Shown: positions 25,179 to 32,809 of the stretch, one piece after another
Layout of the letters: every line of letters begins with the position of its first letter
Numbering within the stretch: the first letter of the stretch is position 1
Assembly: GCF_002093975.1 (NCBI RefSeq)
Contig: NZ_MSZZ01000033.1
Span: 1 to 64,000 of the forward strand
DNA: 64,000 nt
Reading direction: 5' to 3'
Source of the DNA: Thermoactinospora rubra
Lineage (GTDB): Bacteria; Actinomycetota; Actinomycetes; Streptosporangiales; Streptosporangiaceae
Notes under the pieces: model-generated
Told to the model about the DNA's origin: nothing
Databases searched by the model: none
What the model saw: only the letters and a program-made list of their open reading frames with translations
Translations under genes and position numbers: made by a program

Positions 25179-26963
25179 GTGAGCAAGCTCGGCAAGGTCG
25201 GGCCCTACACCCTTCTCGAAAGGCTCGGCCGAGGCGGGATGGGCGAGGTCTATCTCGCTGTCAGCCGCCGTGGCGAGCGGGTCGCCATCAAGGTGCTGCG
25301 CGACCTCGTTGAGAATGATTCGTCGAGGATTCGGCTGGATCGCGAGGTCCGGGCGTTGCGGCGGGTCGAGAGCCCCTACGTCGCCCGGGTCCTCGACGCG
25401 GACCTCGACTGCGCCCGGCCGTATGTGGTCATGGAGTACATCGACGGGGACACCCTCCTGCACCGCGTACGGCGCAGCGGCCCCCTGTTCGGCGTCGAGC
25501 TGCTCGAAGTGGCCCACGGCATCGCCGCCGCGCTCGCGATCGTCCACGCGGCCGGGATCGTCCACCGCGACCTCAAGCCCGCCAACGTGCTGATGAGCCC
25601 CGACGGGCCGGTCCTCATCGACTTCGGGATCGCGCAGGTGCGTGACGCGACGCGGCTGACGCTGACCGGCACGTTCCTGGGCACGCCCGGCTACGCCCCG
25701 CCGGAGCTGTTCGCCGACGAGCAGGTGGCCGAGCCCGCCGACGTCTACGCCTGGGCGGCCACGGTGGCCTTCGCGGCGACCGGCCGGCCCACCTTCGGGC
25801 GGGGGACGGCCGAGGCGCAGATGTACAACGTGCTCAACGGGCAGGCCGACCTCAAGGGCGTCCCGGCCGGGCTGCTGCCGCTGGTGCGGGCCTCGCTGAA
25901 CCGCGAACCCGCCAAGCGGCCCACCGCCGCCATGCTCGCCGACCGGCTGGCGCGGCTGCTCAAGGCCGCCGCCGAGGCGCCGCCCCGGCCCCGGCAGCCC
26001 TCGGAGGCCGGGCGGCCGGGACGGGCGGCCAGGACGGGGGAGCAGGACAAGGTGCCGCCGCCGCGCGGACGCTCGACGGGGGACGGGCGCGGATCGGGCC
26101 GCCCCTCGCTGGAGGGGCGGGGCGGCGCCGCCCTGGCCCGCTCGCTCGCGGAGGGCAGGGGCTCCGCCCCGCCCAAGGGAGTGCCCGGCAAGGGCGCCTC
26201 GGGGTCGGCGTCCGGCAGGGGCGCGCCGGGGTCCGGGAAGGCGGTTCCGGCGGCCGGTGGCAGGGGCGCGGTGGCCGGCCGGCCGCCGGCGGGGGCCGCC
26301 GCCGCTCTGGCGCGCTCGTTCGCCGAGGGGCGTGCCGCCCGTTCCCCGGAGGAGCGCAAGGCGGCGCGGAGCCGTACCGGCCAGGAGGGGAAGGCGCGGG
26401 TAGCCAGGAGCGCGGCGCGGGCGGCGGACGAGGCGCCCGCCATGGCTCTCCCCGCGGGCAACATGGCGCTGCTCGCGCTGGCGATCCTGGCGGTGCCGGG
26501 CGTGGTCGCCACGGTGATCTGGCCGGTGGCGACCTTCGGCATCACGGCCACGCTGGTGATCCTGACCAGGACGTTGTGGTTCGGGCACCGCGTGGTGCAC
26601 AAATACGCCTCGCGGAAGGCGCGGATCGTGCTGCGGGTGCTGACGTTCCCGTTCGTCGTGGTCGCGGCGGCCGTCACCGTGGTCGTCTGGCCGGGGCTGC
26701 CCGCGGGCGCCGTCGCGGCGGTGACCGTCTGGGTGGTCGCGGGCGGGCAGCTGGGGCCGGACTGGTGGCAGCAGACCGCGCCGATCATCGCCGCCGGCGT
26801 GGTGTTCGGCGTGGTTTGCGGCGCGATCCTGGGCCGCGAGATCGAACGGGTCGGCGCGCGGCTGCCGGACCTGCGCCGCGACGGGCTGCGGGCGCTGGCG
26901 GTGCTGGGCGGCTTCGTCGCCCTGTGCGCGGCGGCCGTGCGGGGGATAGCACTGCTGCTGTGA
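25179..26963 (+). CDS. Ser/Thr protein kinase with a multispan C-terminal membrane domain
   Basis: A 594-residue Hanks-type kinase. Residues 5-265 are the kinase domain: glycine loop LGRGGMGEVYL, the ATP-lysine in VAIKVL, the catalytic loop HRDLKPANVL and the metal-binding DFG, followed by GTPGYAPPE. Residues 270-420 are Gly/Arg/Ala-rich and disordered with two ALARS(L/F)AEGR repeats. Residues 425-590 hold five or six membrane spans. No PASTA or other sensor repeats are present. GGGGAGGG precedes the GTG start. The input signal is unknown. Confidence 0.88.
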   Translation: MSKLGKVGPYTLLERLGRGGMGEVYLAVSRRGERVAIKVLRDLVENDSSRIRLDREVRALRRVESPYVARVLDADLDCARPYVVMEYIDGDTLLHRVRRSGPLFGVELLEVAHGIAAALAIVHAAGIVHRDLKPANVLMSPDGPVLIDFGIAQVRDATRLTLTGTFLGTPGYAPPELFADEQVAEPADVYAWAATVAFAATGRPTFGRGTAEAQMYNVLNGQADLKGVPAGLLPLVRASLNREPAKRPTAAMLADRLARLLKAAAEAPPRPRQPSEAGRPGRAARTGEQDKVPPPRGRSTGDGRGSGRPSLEGRGGAALARSLAEGRGSAPPKGVPGKGASGSASGRGAPGSGKAVPAAGGRGAVAGRPPAGAAAALARSFAEGRAARSPEERKAARSRTGQEGKARVARSAARAADEAPAMALPAGNMALLALAILAVPGVVATVIWPVATFGITATLVILTRTLWFGHRVVHKYASRKARIVLRVLTFPFVVVAAAVTVVVWPGLPAGAVAAVTVWVVAGGQLGPDWWQQTAPIIAAGVVFGVVCGAILGREIERVGARLPDLRRDGLRALAVLGGFVALCAAAVRGIALLL

Positions 26964-26987
26964 GTCCGATTCCGGTGAGTCCGAGGT

Positions 26988-27008
26988 GGGCGCGGGGTCC
27001 CCACGCCC
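26988..27008. terminator. Putative bidirectional terminator between convergent genes
   Basis: GGGCG-C-GGGG pairs with CCCC-A-CGCCC with one mismatch, in the 61-base gap between the kinase and the protease stop codons. Confidence 0.4.
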
Positions 27009-27024
27009 GCCCCGGGAGCGCCGT

Positions 27025-28038
27025 TCAGCCCTCGCGGCGGGCGAAACGGTTGAAGATGCGCTCGCCGGCGCTCACCGCGCCTTCGGCCACGTCGCGCAGC
27101 ACGCCGATGAACGGGTCCTGCGACTCCGACCACGAGCGGCGGTAGGACTCGGCGGCGGCCCTGACCTCCTCGGTGACGCGCGCGTTGGCGTCGTCCTCGC
27201 GGCGCGGGTAGTCCCCCGCCAGGATGCGCTCGTACTCGCCGCTGCGCTGCCACTTGTCCAGCTCCGCCACGCGCACGACCGCGAACGGGTGGGTGGTGCC
27301 GAGCAGGTTGAGCACCTTCAGGAAGCCGTCGCGCAGGTCGCCGGCGGTGTCGTACTCGGCGTACTGGGCGAGGAAGGCCTCGATGTTCATCTCGTGGGTG
27401 TAGTCGCCGCCGGCGAGCTTCATCAGCGCACGCTTGGCCGCCTCCGGGTCCTGCCCGGTCAGCAGGCCGCCCCGGTCGCTGGACAGCTCCGACTTGCGGT
27501 ACCACTCCTCCAGGCCCGCCACGATCGCGCGCAGGCCGATGTAGCCGAGCGGGATCCACGCCACGCGGGTGGCCAGGCGGGTGAGGATGTCGAGCATGGT
27601 CCGGTAGACCGCGTGACCCGACAGGATGTGGGCCGTCTCGTGGCCGACGACGAAGCGCTGCTCCTCCTCGTTCATGAGGTTGAGCAGGCCCGTCGTCACG
27701 ACGATGAACGGGTCGTCGAAGCCGATGGCCTTGGCGTTGACCGAGGGGTCCTGCTGCACGTAGATCTCGGGGACCCGGTGCAGGTCGAGGATGTACGCGG
27801 CGTCGCGGCCCATGTCGTAGAGGGAGCGGAACTGGGTCTCGCTCACGCGCACGGCCGAGGCCAGGTACATCAGGCGCAGCCGGCGCTCGCTGATCAAGCC
27901 GGACATCTGCTTGAGCACCGTGTCGAACCCGCTCAGCTTGCGCAGAGCGACCAGCGCGGACCGGTCCGCGGGGTGTTCGTAGGCACGAGACGAGATGCCG
28001 GGCAGTTGTACTCGGTTGCGATCCGGGGTGGTCGTCAT
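27025..28038 (-). CDS. M48-type zinc metalloprotease
   Basis: A 337-residue peptidase. The zinc motif HETAH is at residues 133-137 and a downstream ELSSD motif near 184 supplies the likely third ligand, as in family M48. A hydrophobic patch (about 150-172) lies between them; there is no N-terminal signal peptide. Substrates are unknown. The family includes HtpX-like quality-control proteases, but this protein lacks the four HtpX membrane helices. It is divergent from nadD, with about 96 bases between starts. Confidence 0.85.
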   Translation of the reverse strand: MTTTPDRNRVQLPGISSRAYEHPADRSALVALRKLSGFDTVLKQMSGLISERRLRLMYLASAVRVSETQFRSLYDMGRDAAYILDLHRVPEIYVQQDPSVNAKAIGFDDPFIVVTTGLLNLMNEEEQRFVVGHETAHILSGHAVYRTMLDILTRLATRVAWIPLGYIGLRAIVAGLEEWYRKSELSSDRGGLLTGQDPEAAKRALMKLAGGDYTHEMNIEAFLAQYAEYDTAGDLRDGFLKVLNLLGTTHPFAVVRVAELDKWQRSGEYERILAGDYPRREDDANARVTEEVRAAAESYRRSWSESQDPFIGVLRDVAEGAVSAGERIFNRFARREG

Positions 28039-28134
28039 GCGGGCATGCTACGTCCGTGGCGAAGGCAATGCGCGCTTTTGTGGAGGGGGTGGTGTGAACG
28101 CCGGCGGATGTTTGCGCGTATGGTCCGTTCCATG

Positions 28135-28752
28135 ATGAACGCGCCACGTGGGGAGGGTAAGCGCCGTTTGGGCGTTATGGGCGGCACCTTCGACCCGATC
28201 CACCACGGTCACCTGGTGGCGGCCAGCGAGGTGGCCCACCACTTCGACCTCGACGAGGTCGTCTTCGTGCCGACCGGCCGGCCGTACCAGAAGGACGAGC
28301 GGCAGGTGTCGGCGGCGGAGGACCGGTACCTCATGACGGTCATCGCCACGGCGTCCAACCCCCGCTTCTCCGTCTCCCGCGTGGATGTGGACAGACCGGG
28401 TCCGACCTTCACCATCGACACGTTGCGTGATATTTCAGCCATTTACGGGCCGGACACGGATATCTACTTCATCACCGGCGCCGACGCCCTGGCCGCCATC
28501 CTGCACTGGCGCAACGCGGACGAGCTGTTCGAGCTGGCCCACTTCGTCGGCTGCACCCGCCCCGGGCACCACCTCCACGACCCGGGCCTGCCGGAGGGCA
28601 AGGTGAGCCTCATCGAGGTGCCGGCGCTGGCGATCTCGTCGTCGGAGTGCCGCGAGCGCGTGGCCGCCGGGGAGCCGATCTGGTACCTCGTGCCCGACGG
28701 CATCGTGCAGTACATCAACAAGCGGGGGCTGTACCGCAAGACGGACTCCTGA
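28135..28752 (+). CDS. nadD: Nicotinate-nucleotide adenylyltransferase
   Basis: Makes deamido-NAD from nicotinate mononucleotide and ATP. A 205-residue nucleotidyltransferase fold: GGTFDPIHHGHL near residue 16 and the late ISSSECRERV motif near 175. ATG codons at 28132 and 28135 are both possible; neither has a good ribosome site. The last 14 codons (YINKRGLYRKTDS plus stop) recur in decayed form at 30399-30441, so this 3' end probably came in with an integrating element. rsfS, its usual neighbour, is 2.8 kb away. Confidence 0.94.
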   Translation: MNAPRGEGKRRLGVMGGTFDPIHHGHLVAASEVAHHFDLDEVVFVPTGRPYQKDERQVSAAEDRYLMTVIATASNPRFSVSRVDVDRPGPTFTIDTLRDISAIYGPDTDIYFITGADALAAILHWRNADELFELAHFVGCTRPGHHLHDPGLPEGKVSLIEVPALAISSSECRERVAAGEPIWYLVPDGIVQYINKRGLYRKTDS

Positions 28753-28754
28753 CC
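28711..28754 (+). repeat. Candidate attachment repeat, left copy (nadD 3' end)
   Basis: The last 44 bases around the nadD stop match 30399-30441 in 36 of 44 aligned columns with one gap. The 1.65 kb between the copies hold an integrase remnant and an RTX-type gene. This arrangement fits integration into the 3' end of nadD. Confidence 0.65.
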
Positions 28755-28764
28755 AGCCACGGAA

Positions 28765-28953
28765 CTACTCGCCTTCATGATCAGGGCACAGCGAGGGCAC
28801 ATCCCTGGACATGGCCTCCATCGCCACGCGGACTCTCGTGCCGGCGTCCGGCCACAGGTGGGAGGAGGTGTTCAAGGTCGTGCCGGCCGAGCTGTGCCCA
28901 AGGAGGTGCCGGACGGCCTTGACGCTCTCGCCGTGCCTGATCAGAGCGGACAC
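28765..28953 (-). pseudogene. Remnant of a tyrosine recombinase (phage-type integrase) C-terminus
   Basis: The 62 residues SALIRHGESVKAVRHLLGHSSAGTT then SHLWPD match the end of actinobacterial phage-type integrases, including the LGH motif. The catalytic Tyr expected in the TYSHLWPD context is replaced by Ser (NTSSHLWPD), and the catalytic domain upstream (RHTFA and the Arg motifs) is missing; homology stops near 28956. It cannot be an active recombinase. It lies 12 bases from the nadD stop, where an integrase normally borders its attachment site. Confidence 0.75.
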
Positions 28954-29001
28954 GGCACGGCCTTCAGCCGGACCACCGGCTCGGTGAGGCGATAAACCCG
29001 T

Positions 29002-30177
29002 CTAAGGCACGTTCGAGACGATCTCGCAGCGGGTCGCGATGTCGATCCCCGCCTCGCCGTCGCAGTCGTCCGGAGCCCCCCGGCCGCCGTCAAGGAAGTC
29101 GTTGCGGGGCCCGGCCCGGAGAGTGTCGACACCGTCGCCGCCGTCGAGGCGGTCATTGCCGCCTGCCGTTCCGACAGTCATGGTGACGTCGAAGTCGGTG
29201 TTGTCACCGAACAGCGTGTCGTTTCCCCCTCCGCCGGAGATCACATCGTTCGCCGCGCTCGTGACGGCGGCATTCACGACGGCGCTGTCCCCGACCAGGA
29301 AGTCGTCCGCGGTGCCGCCGACAATGAGGTCGCTGCCGGAACCGGTGGCGCTTCCCCCCGCGGGGTCATTGATGTTGTGGTCTCCGAGCGCGGCGAATCC
29401 GCCGTCGGTGCCCAAGTTCAGGGAGTCGTTCCCGTCGTTTCCGCTCGCGTTCCGGGCGGCGTTGCTGTCACCGATCAGGAGTTCGCTACCGGGTCCGCCC
29501 AGGAGAATGTCGTTCCCCGCGCCAGAGGCGTCACCGGCGGTCGAGCCGGAGTCTCCGACCAGGTGTTCGTCGCCGGTGCCGCCATCGGCGCCGCCGACCA
29601 GCAGATCCTTGCCGCCACCGGATGCGGTGAGCCCGCGGCTGTCGCCGGTCATGAGGTCGTCACCGTCGCCACCGAACAGCTGGTCTCGGCCCCCGCCCGT
29701 GGCGGTACCGCTGGGGGCGAAGCTGTCACCGTTCATGAGGTCGCCGCCGTCGCCGCCGAAAAGGCGGTCGTTCCCACCGCCTGACGCGTTTCCCGTCTGG
29801 CGGAAGATGTCGCCGTGCACGCCGTCATCACCGGCGCCGCCGTCGATCTGGTCGTCCCCGAGCCCGCCGGCGATGACGTCGTTTCCCGCCAGGCCGCAGA
29901 TCAGGTCGTCGCCCTGCAGGCCGTCGATGACGTCTGGACCCGCGGTTCCGATGATCACGTCTCGGCCCGCGGTTCCGCTCGTGGGCGTGTTGGGCGTCGC
30001 GATGATCGTGGCCGGCGATCCAAAGCACGTCGGCGGCTGCGCCATGGCGTCGGCGACCTCGGACCAGACCATCATCCCTGCCATGAGGACGCCGGCAAGC
30101 CCTGCTGCGACGATCGGCCTGCTGGCTTTCCTCGAGCCGGTGGATCCCGCTGCCTCCGCTCGGTCACGGGTCTCCAC
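29002..30177 (-). CDS. Secreted RTX-type calcium-binding repeat protein
   Basis: A protein of about 391 residues. After a hydrophobic segment (about residues 22-40, PIVAAGLAGVLMAGMMVW) that could be a signal peptide ending near ADAMAQ, it carries about ten GGxGxD-type nonapeptide units (GDDLICGLAGND, GGNDRLFGGDGGD, GGGNDTLFGDN), with spacer segments unlike classic RTX toxins. Such repeats bind calcium and fold as beta rolls outside the cell. GTG at 30177 is a guess; no clear ribosome site was seen. The upstream region is AT-richer than its surroundings. It lies inside the suspected integrated element. Confidence 0.75.
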   Translation of the reverse strand: METRDRAEAAGSTGSRKASRPIVAAGLAGVLMAGMMVWSEVADAMAQPPTCFGSPATIIATPNTPTSGTAGRDVIIGTAGPDVIDGLQGDDLICGLAGNDVIAGGLGDDQIDGGAGDDGVHGDIFRQTGNASGGGNDRLFGGDGGDLMNGDSFAPSGTATGGGRDQLFGGDGDDLMTGDSRGLTASGGGKDLLVGGADGGTGDEHLVGDSGSTAGDASGAGNDILLGGPGSELLIGDSNAARNASGNDGNDSLNLGTDGGFAALGDHNINDPAGGSATGSGSDLIVGGTADDFLVGDSAVVNAAVTSAANDVISGGGGNDTLFGDNTDFDVTMTVGTAGGNDRLDGGDGVDTLRAGPRNDFLDGGRGAPDDCDGEAGIDIATRCEIVSNVP

Positions 30178-30219
30178 GTGGTGGTGCGCGGATCTCGCTT
30201 TCCATGTAATCACGATGAG

Positions 30220-30236
30220 TAGTCTTATCAGGACTA
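30220..30236. promoter_or_regulatory. Short inverted repeat upstream of the RTX gene
   Basis: TAGTC at 30220-30224 and GACTA at 30232-30236 flank a 7-base AT-rich centre in the region upstream of the minus-strand RTX gene. Possible operator; the evidence is weak. Confidence 0.3.
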
Positions 30237-30398
30237 AGAGTGATGAGTGCTCCACGCCACACCGATGGAGACCGGTGAGAGCCTGGGGTGGGTGCTCATG
30301 GTCCAGACCACTGCTCATGGAAGGACGCCGAGAGGCGGACATGTGTCCCGGCCAAGGGTTCCGGAGGAAGGCCAGGGCCAAGGTTGCAGCGTTCGCGC

Positions 30399-30441
30399 TA
30401 CGTCAACAAGCGGAGCTGTACGGTAAGGCGGACGCTTGACC
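30399..30441 (+). repeat. Candidate attachment repeat, right copy (decayed nadD 3' end)
   Basis: Read in the corrected frame, it encodes YVNKR-x-LYGKADA-stop, against YINKRGLYRKTDS-stop in nadD. One base is missing in the G-run. It is probably the original end of nadD displaced by an insertion, now free to drift. Confidence 0.65.
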
Positions 30442-30470
30442 GGCGTGCGGCGGCAGGAAGGCGGAGGCTC

Positions 30471-30734
30471 ATGGCGGACGAGCAGATCCCGACCATCGGC
30501 AGGTGCTATTCGTGCAAGCGAGCCTTCCACTACAGGCTCGCGAGCGTCGTGACGGTCGCGATCGACCCCGAGACCGGCCTGCCGCCCGGCATGACCGTGC
30601 TGGGCACCTTCCGCGAGCCGGCGCCGGAGGCCGAGGCCAGGGCGGTCAGGGAGCCGATCTGCCCGGCCTGCGTGGACAGGGCGAGGCGGTTCGAGGAGTC
30701 CACGCAGCCCTCCGCCCTCCGGCTGGACCCCTGA
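30471..30734 (+). CDS. Small protein with two CxxC pairs, 87 residues
   Basis: CYSC at residues 13-16 and CPAC near 65-68 would form one zinc site. Between them is a FHYRLASVVTVAIDPETGLPPG segment (parts visible), suggesting a small beta-rich zinc fold. GGAGG stands before the ATG at 30471, though only 3 bases away. Function unknown. It follows the decayed nadD end directly and is probably part of the old nadD-rsfS core region. Confidence 0.7.
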   Translation: MADEQIPTIGRCYSCKRAFHYRLASVVTVAIDPETGLPPGMTVLGTFREPAPEAEARAVREPICPACVDRARRFEESTQPSALRLDP

Positions 30735-30776
30735 CCGAAGGACCCGCGGGACCGTGACCGGCCGTCATGACGGCGG

Positions 30777-31130
30777 CTATGACGGCGGTGTCGTGCTCTG
30801 GGCCATCGCCGCCTCCACCGACGGGTAGCAGACGAAGCGGCCGGCCAGCCCGGCCGCGCGGAGCACGCGGTCGAAGACGGGTTGCGAGCAGGCCAGCCGC
30901 AGCGTCCCGCCCACGGTCGTCGCGTACAGGTCCAGGCCGATCAGCGACGACAGCCCCGCCGCGCCGATGAACGACAGGCGCGACAGGTCCACGACCGCGT
31001 TCACGGAGTCGCGGTCGAGCGATTCCACGACGAATTCGCGGAATGTGGCGTCGGTGGCGATGTCGAGATCCCCTTCGACCTCGATGACGACGAACCCGTC
31101 CGCCAGGCGCCGACGCAGTTCCAACGGCAT
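30777..31130 (-). CDS. STAS-domain anti-sigma factor antagonist-like protein, phospho-site altered
   Basis: A 117-residue STAS fold: FVVIEVEGDLDIATDATFREFV and VVDLSRLSFIGAAGLSSLI. In SpoIIAA/RsbV proteins the FxDS(S/T)G segment carries the serine phosphorylated by the partner kinase; here it reads FIGAAG, so the phospho-acceptor is Ala. It might be a constitutive antagonist or a non-regulatory STAS protein. The ATG at 31130 has a GAAAGAGGG site. No anti-sigma factor gene is adjacent. Confidence 0.82.
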   Translation of the reverse strand: MPLELRRRLADGFVVIEVEGDLDIATDATFREFVVESLDRDSVNAVVDLSRLSFIGAAGLSSLIGLDLYATTVGGTLRLACSQPVFDRVLRAAGLAGRFVCYPSVEAAMAQSTTPPS

Positions 31131-31580
31131 GGCCCTCTTTCCCGCTGCGCGTCGGATGGCGGGATTTTCTTGCGGCACGCCGTACGGCGGGCGAGGCGAT
31201 CGGGAATCGACGCGCGGCATTGGGTCCGGGCGGGCAAGGGTGACCCGCGCTCACGGCTGCGGAGTGTACTCCGGCCGGACGGCGCCCACCATAAAAGCAT
31301 CAAGGACGTTGCCATCAGCAAACGGACTTTTATCGGGCTTAATCGCGATATGACCGGAATGCTGCCGGATACTGTCGGATATTTCCGAATGCTGACATCT
31401 GGACACGTTGCGCGCACGGGCCTACCGTTGCGGCGGAAGAGCTGTCGGGCGGCCCAGGGCAGCGCATAGTGGCCGCCCGCAGTCCCTCCTGCCACATGCG
31501 TGCCCGCCGGGCCCGGTACTTTGGCCGCGGAAGGGTAACCTGGAGGGTAGTTCCGTCAATCTGGAGGACAGACCCGCATC
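31131..31580. other. 450-bp intergenic region before rsfS
   Basis: Divergent region between the STAS gene and rsfS. It is AT-richer around 31290-31400 and contains imperfect direct repeats of CGGATAnTGTCGGATATTTCCG type near 31368-31390. No gene or tRNA was seen. Confidence 0.5.
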
Positions 31581-31976
31581 GTGACCGCATCCGACAGAGC
31601 CGTCCAGCTGGTCAGGATCGCCGCCGAGGCCGCGGCGGACAAGCTGGCCGATGACATCCTCGCCTACGACGTCAGTGAGCAGCTCGTCATCACCGACGCC
31701 TTCCTTCTCTGCTCCGCCTCCAACGATCGCCAGGTCCGCGCCATCGTCGACGAGATCGAGGAACGGATGCGGGTGGAGGCCGACGCCAAGCCCGTGCGCC
31801 GCGAGGGCGAGCGCGAAGGCCGCTGGGTGCTCCTCGACTACCTCGACATCGTCGTGCACGTCCAGCACGAGGAGGACCGCACCTTCTACGCCCTGGAGCG
31901 GCTGTGGAAGGACTGCCCGGCCATCGCCCTGCCCGAGAGCGTCGTGCAGGCCAACATCCAGCGGGCCAGGGCGTGA
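31581..31976 (+). CDS. rsfS: Ribosomal silencing factor RsfS
   Basis: Binds uL14 and blocks joining of ribosomal subunits when nutrients fall. A 131-residue member with the family signature DAFLLCSASNDRQVRAIVDEI and EGRWVLLDYLDIVVHVQHEEDRTFYALERLW. The GTG at 31581 has GGAGG 13 bases upstream, a long spacing. Its stop overlaps the next GTG start, so the pair is translationally coupled, the standard actinobacterial arrangement. Confidence 0.96.
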   Translation: MTASDRAVQLVRIAAEAAADKLADDILAYDVSEQLVITDAFLLCSASNDRQVRAIVDEIEERMRVEADAKPVRREGEREGRWVLLDYLDIVVHVQHEEDRTFYALERLWKDCPAIALPESVVQANIQRARA

Positions 31977-32602
31977 GCCGGAGGATCGTCTGCCTCCGGC
32001 ATGGGCAGACCCTCTGGAACGTCGAGAAGCGCTTCCAAGGCCACACCGACATCCCGCTCGACGAGACCGGCATCGCGCAGGCCGCGAGGGCCGCCTCGCT
32101 CCTGGCCGCGCTGCGCCCGTCGCTCATCGTCTCCTCCGACCTGCAGCGCGCCCACGACACCGCCCTGGCGCTCGCCCGCCTGGTCAACCTCGACGTGGCC
32201 GTCGACAAGGACTTCCGCGAGCGCGGCGGCGGCCTGTGGGAGGGCCTGACGCGCGAGGAGATCGCCGAGCGGTGGCCGGAGGAGTACCTCGCCTGGGAGG
32301 CCCCCGAGGGTGAGGACGTCGCCGTCGTGGCCGAGCGTGTCTCGGCGGCCATGCGCCGCTGGGCGGCCAGGCTCGACGACGGCGGCCTGCTCGTGATCGC
32401 CTCGCACGGCGCGGCGCTCCGGCTCGGCATCTGCGCGCTCCTCGGGCTGCCGCAGGAGCTGTGGTCGGCCATCGGCGGGCTCGGCAACTGCTCGTGGTCG
32501 GTGCTGGAGGAAGGGCGCAAGGGCTGGCGGCTGCTGGAGCACAACGCCGGCACCCTGCCCGAGCCGGTGCACAGCGACGACCGGCCGGAGGCCGAGGGCT
32601 AG
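31973..32602 (+). CDS. Histidine phosphatase family protein (phosphoglycerate mutase-like)
   Basis: A 209-residue phosphatase with the catalytic LRHGQTLWN near residue 8, second-shell RERGGGLWEGLT near 82 and the SHGAALR motif near 142. Genes at this position after rsfS are annotated as phosphoglycerate mutase-like or glucosyl-3-phosphoglycerate phosphatase; substrate cannot be told from sequence. The GTG overlaps the rsfS stop. A strong hairpin directly after the gene ends the operon. Confidence 0.88.
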   Translation: MSRRIVCLRHGQTLWNVEKRFQGHTDIPLDETGIAQAARAASLLAALRPSLIVSSDLQRAHDTALALARLVNLDVAVDKDFRERGGGLWEGLTREEIAERWPEEYLAWEAPEGEDVAVVAERVSAAMRRWAARLDDGGLLVIASHGAALRLGICALLGLPQELWSAIGGLGNCSWSVLEEGRKGWRLLEHNAGTLPEPVHSDDRPEAEG

Positions 32603-32603
32603 G

Positions 32604-32631
32604 AGCCTGTACGGCTCGTGCCGTACAGGCT
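32604..32631 (+). terminator. Terminator hairpin after the rsfS operon
   Basis: AGCCTGTACGGC at 32604-32615 pairs perfectly with GCCGTACAGGCT at 32620-32631 around a TCGT loop. It begins right after the stop codon. Confidence 0.85.
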
Positions 32632-32705
32632 TCGATTAGGCGAATGCCCCGGAGAACCGATATGCTCTCCGAGCGCCGCAACGGGTGAGCTCGAAGCGGT
32701 GACCA

Positions 32706-32778
32706 GGGGCTATGGCGCAGTTGGTAGCGCGCCTCCATGGCATGGAGGAGGCCTGGGGTTCGAGTCCCCATAGCTCCA
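32706..32778 (+). tRNA. tRNA-Ala (anticodon GGC)
   Basis: A 73-base cloverleaf: acceptor GGGGCTA/TAGCTCC, D-arm GGCGCAGTTGGTAGCGC, anticodon stem CCTCC/GGAGG with loop ATGGCAT (anticodon GGC) and T-arm with GGTTCGAGTCC. CCA is encoded at 32779-32781. A TATGCT box about 40 bases upstream may be its -10. An accessory gene region begins right after it. Confidence 0.97.
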
Positions 32779-32809
32779 CCACTGGGCGCTCTGTGTGAGG
32801 ATGAGCGCA

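Noticed and set aside
29039..30439. 466-codon plus-strand frame opposite the RTX gene
   Set aside because: Ser/Pro-rich mirror of the Gly/Asp repeats; only its last codons are meaningful, as the decayed nadD end.
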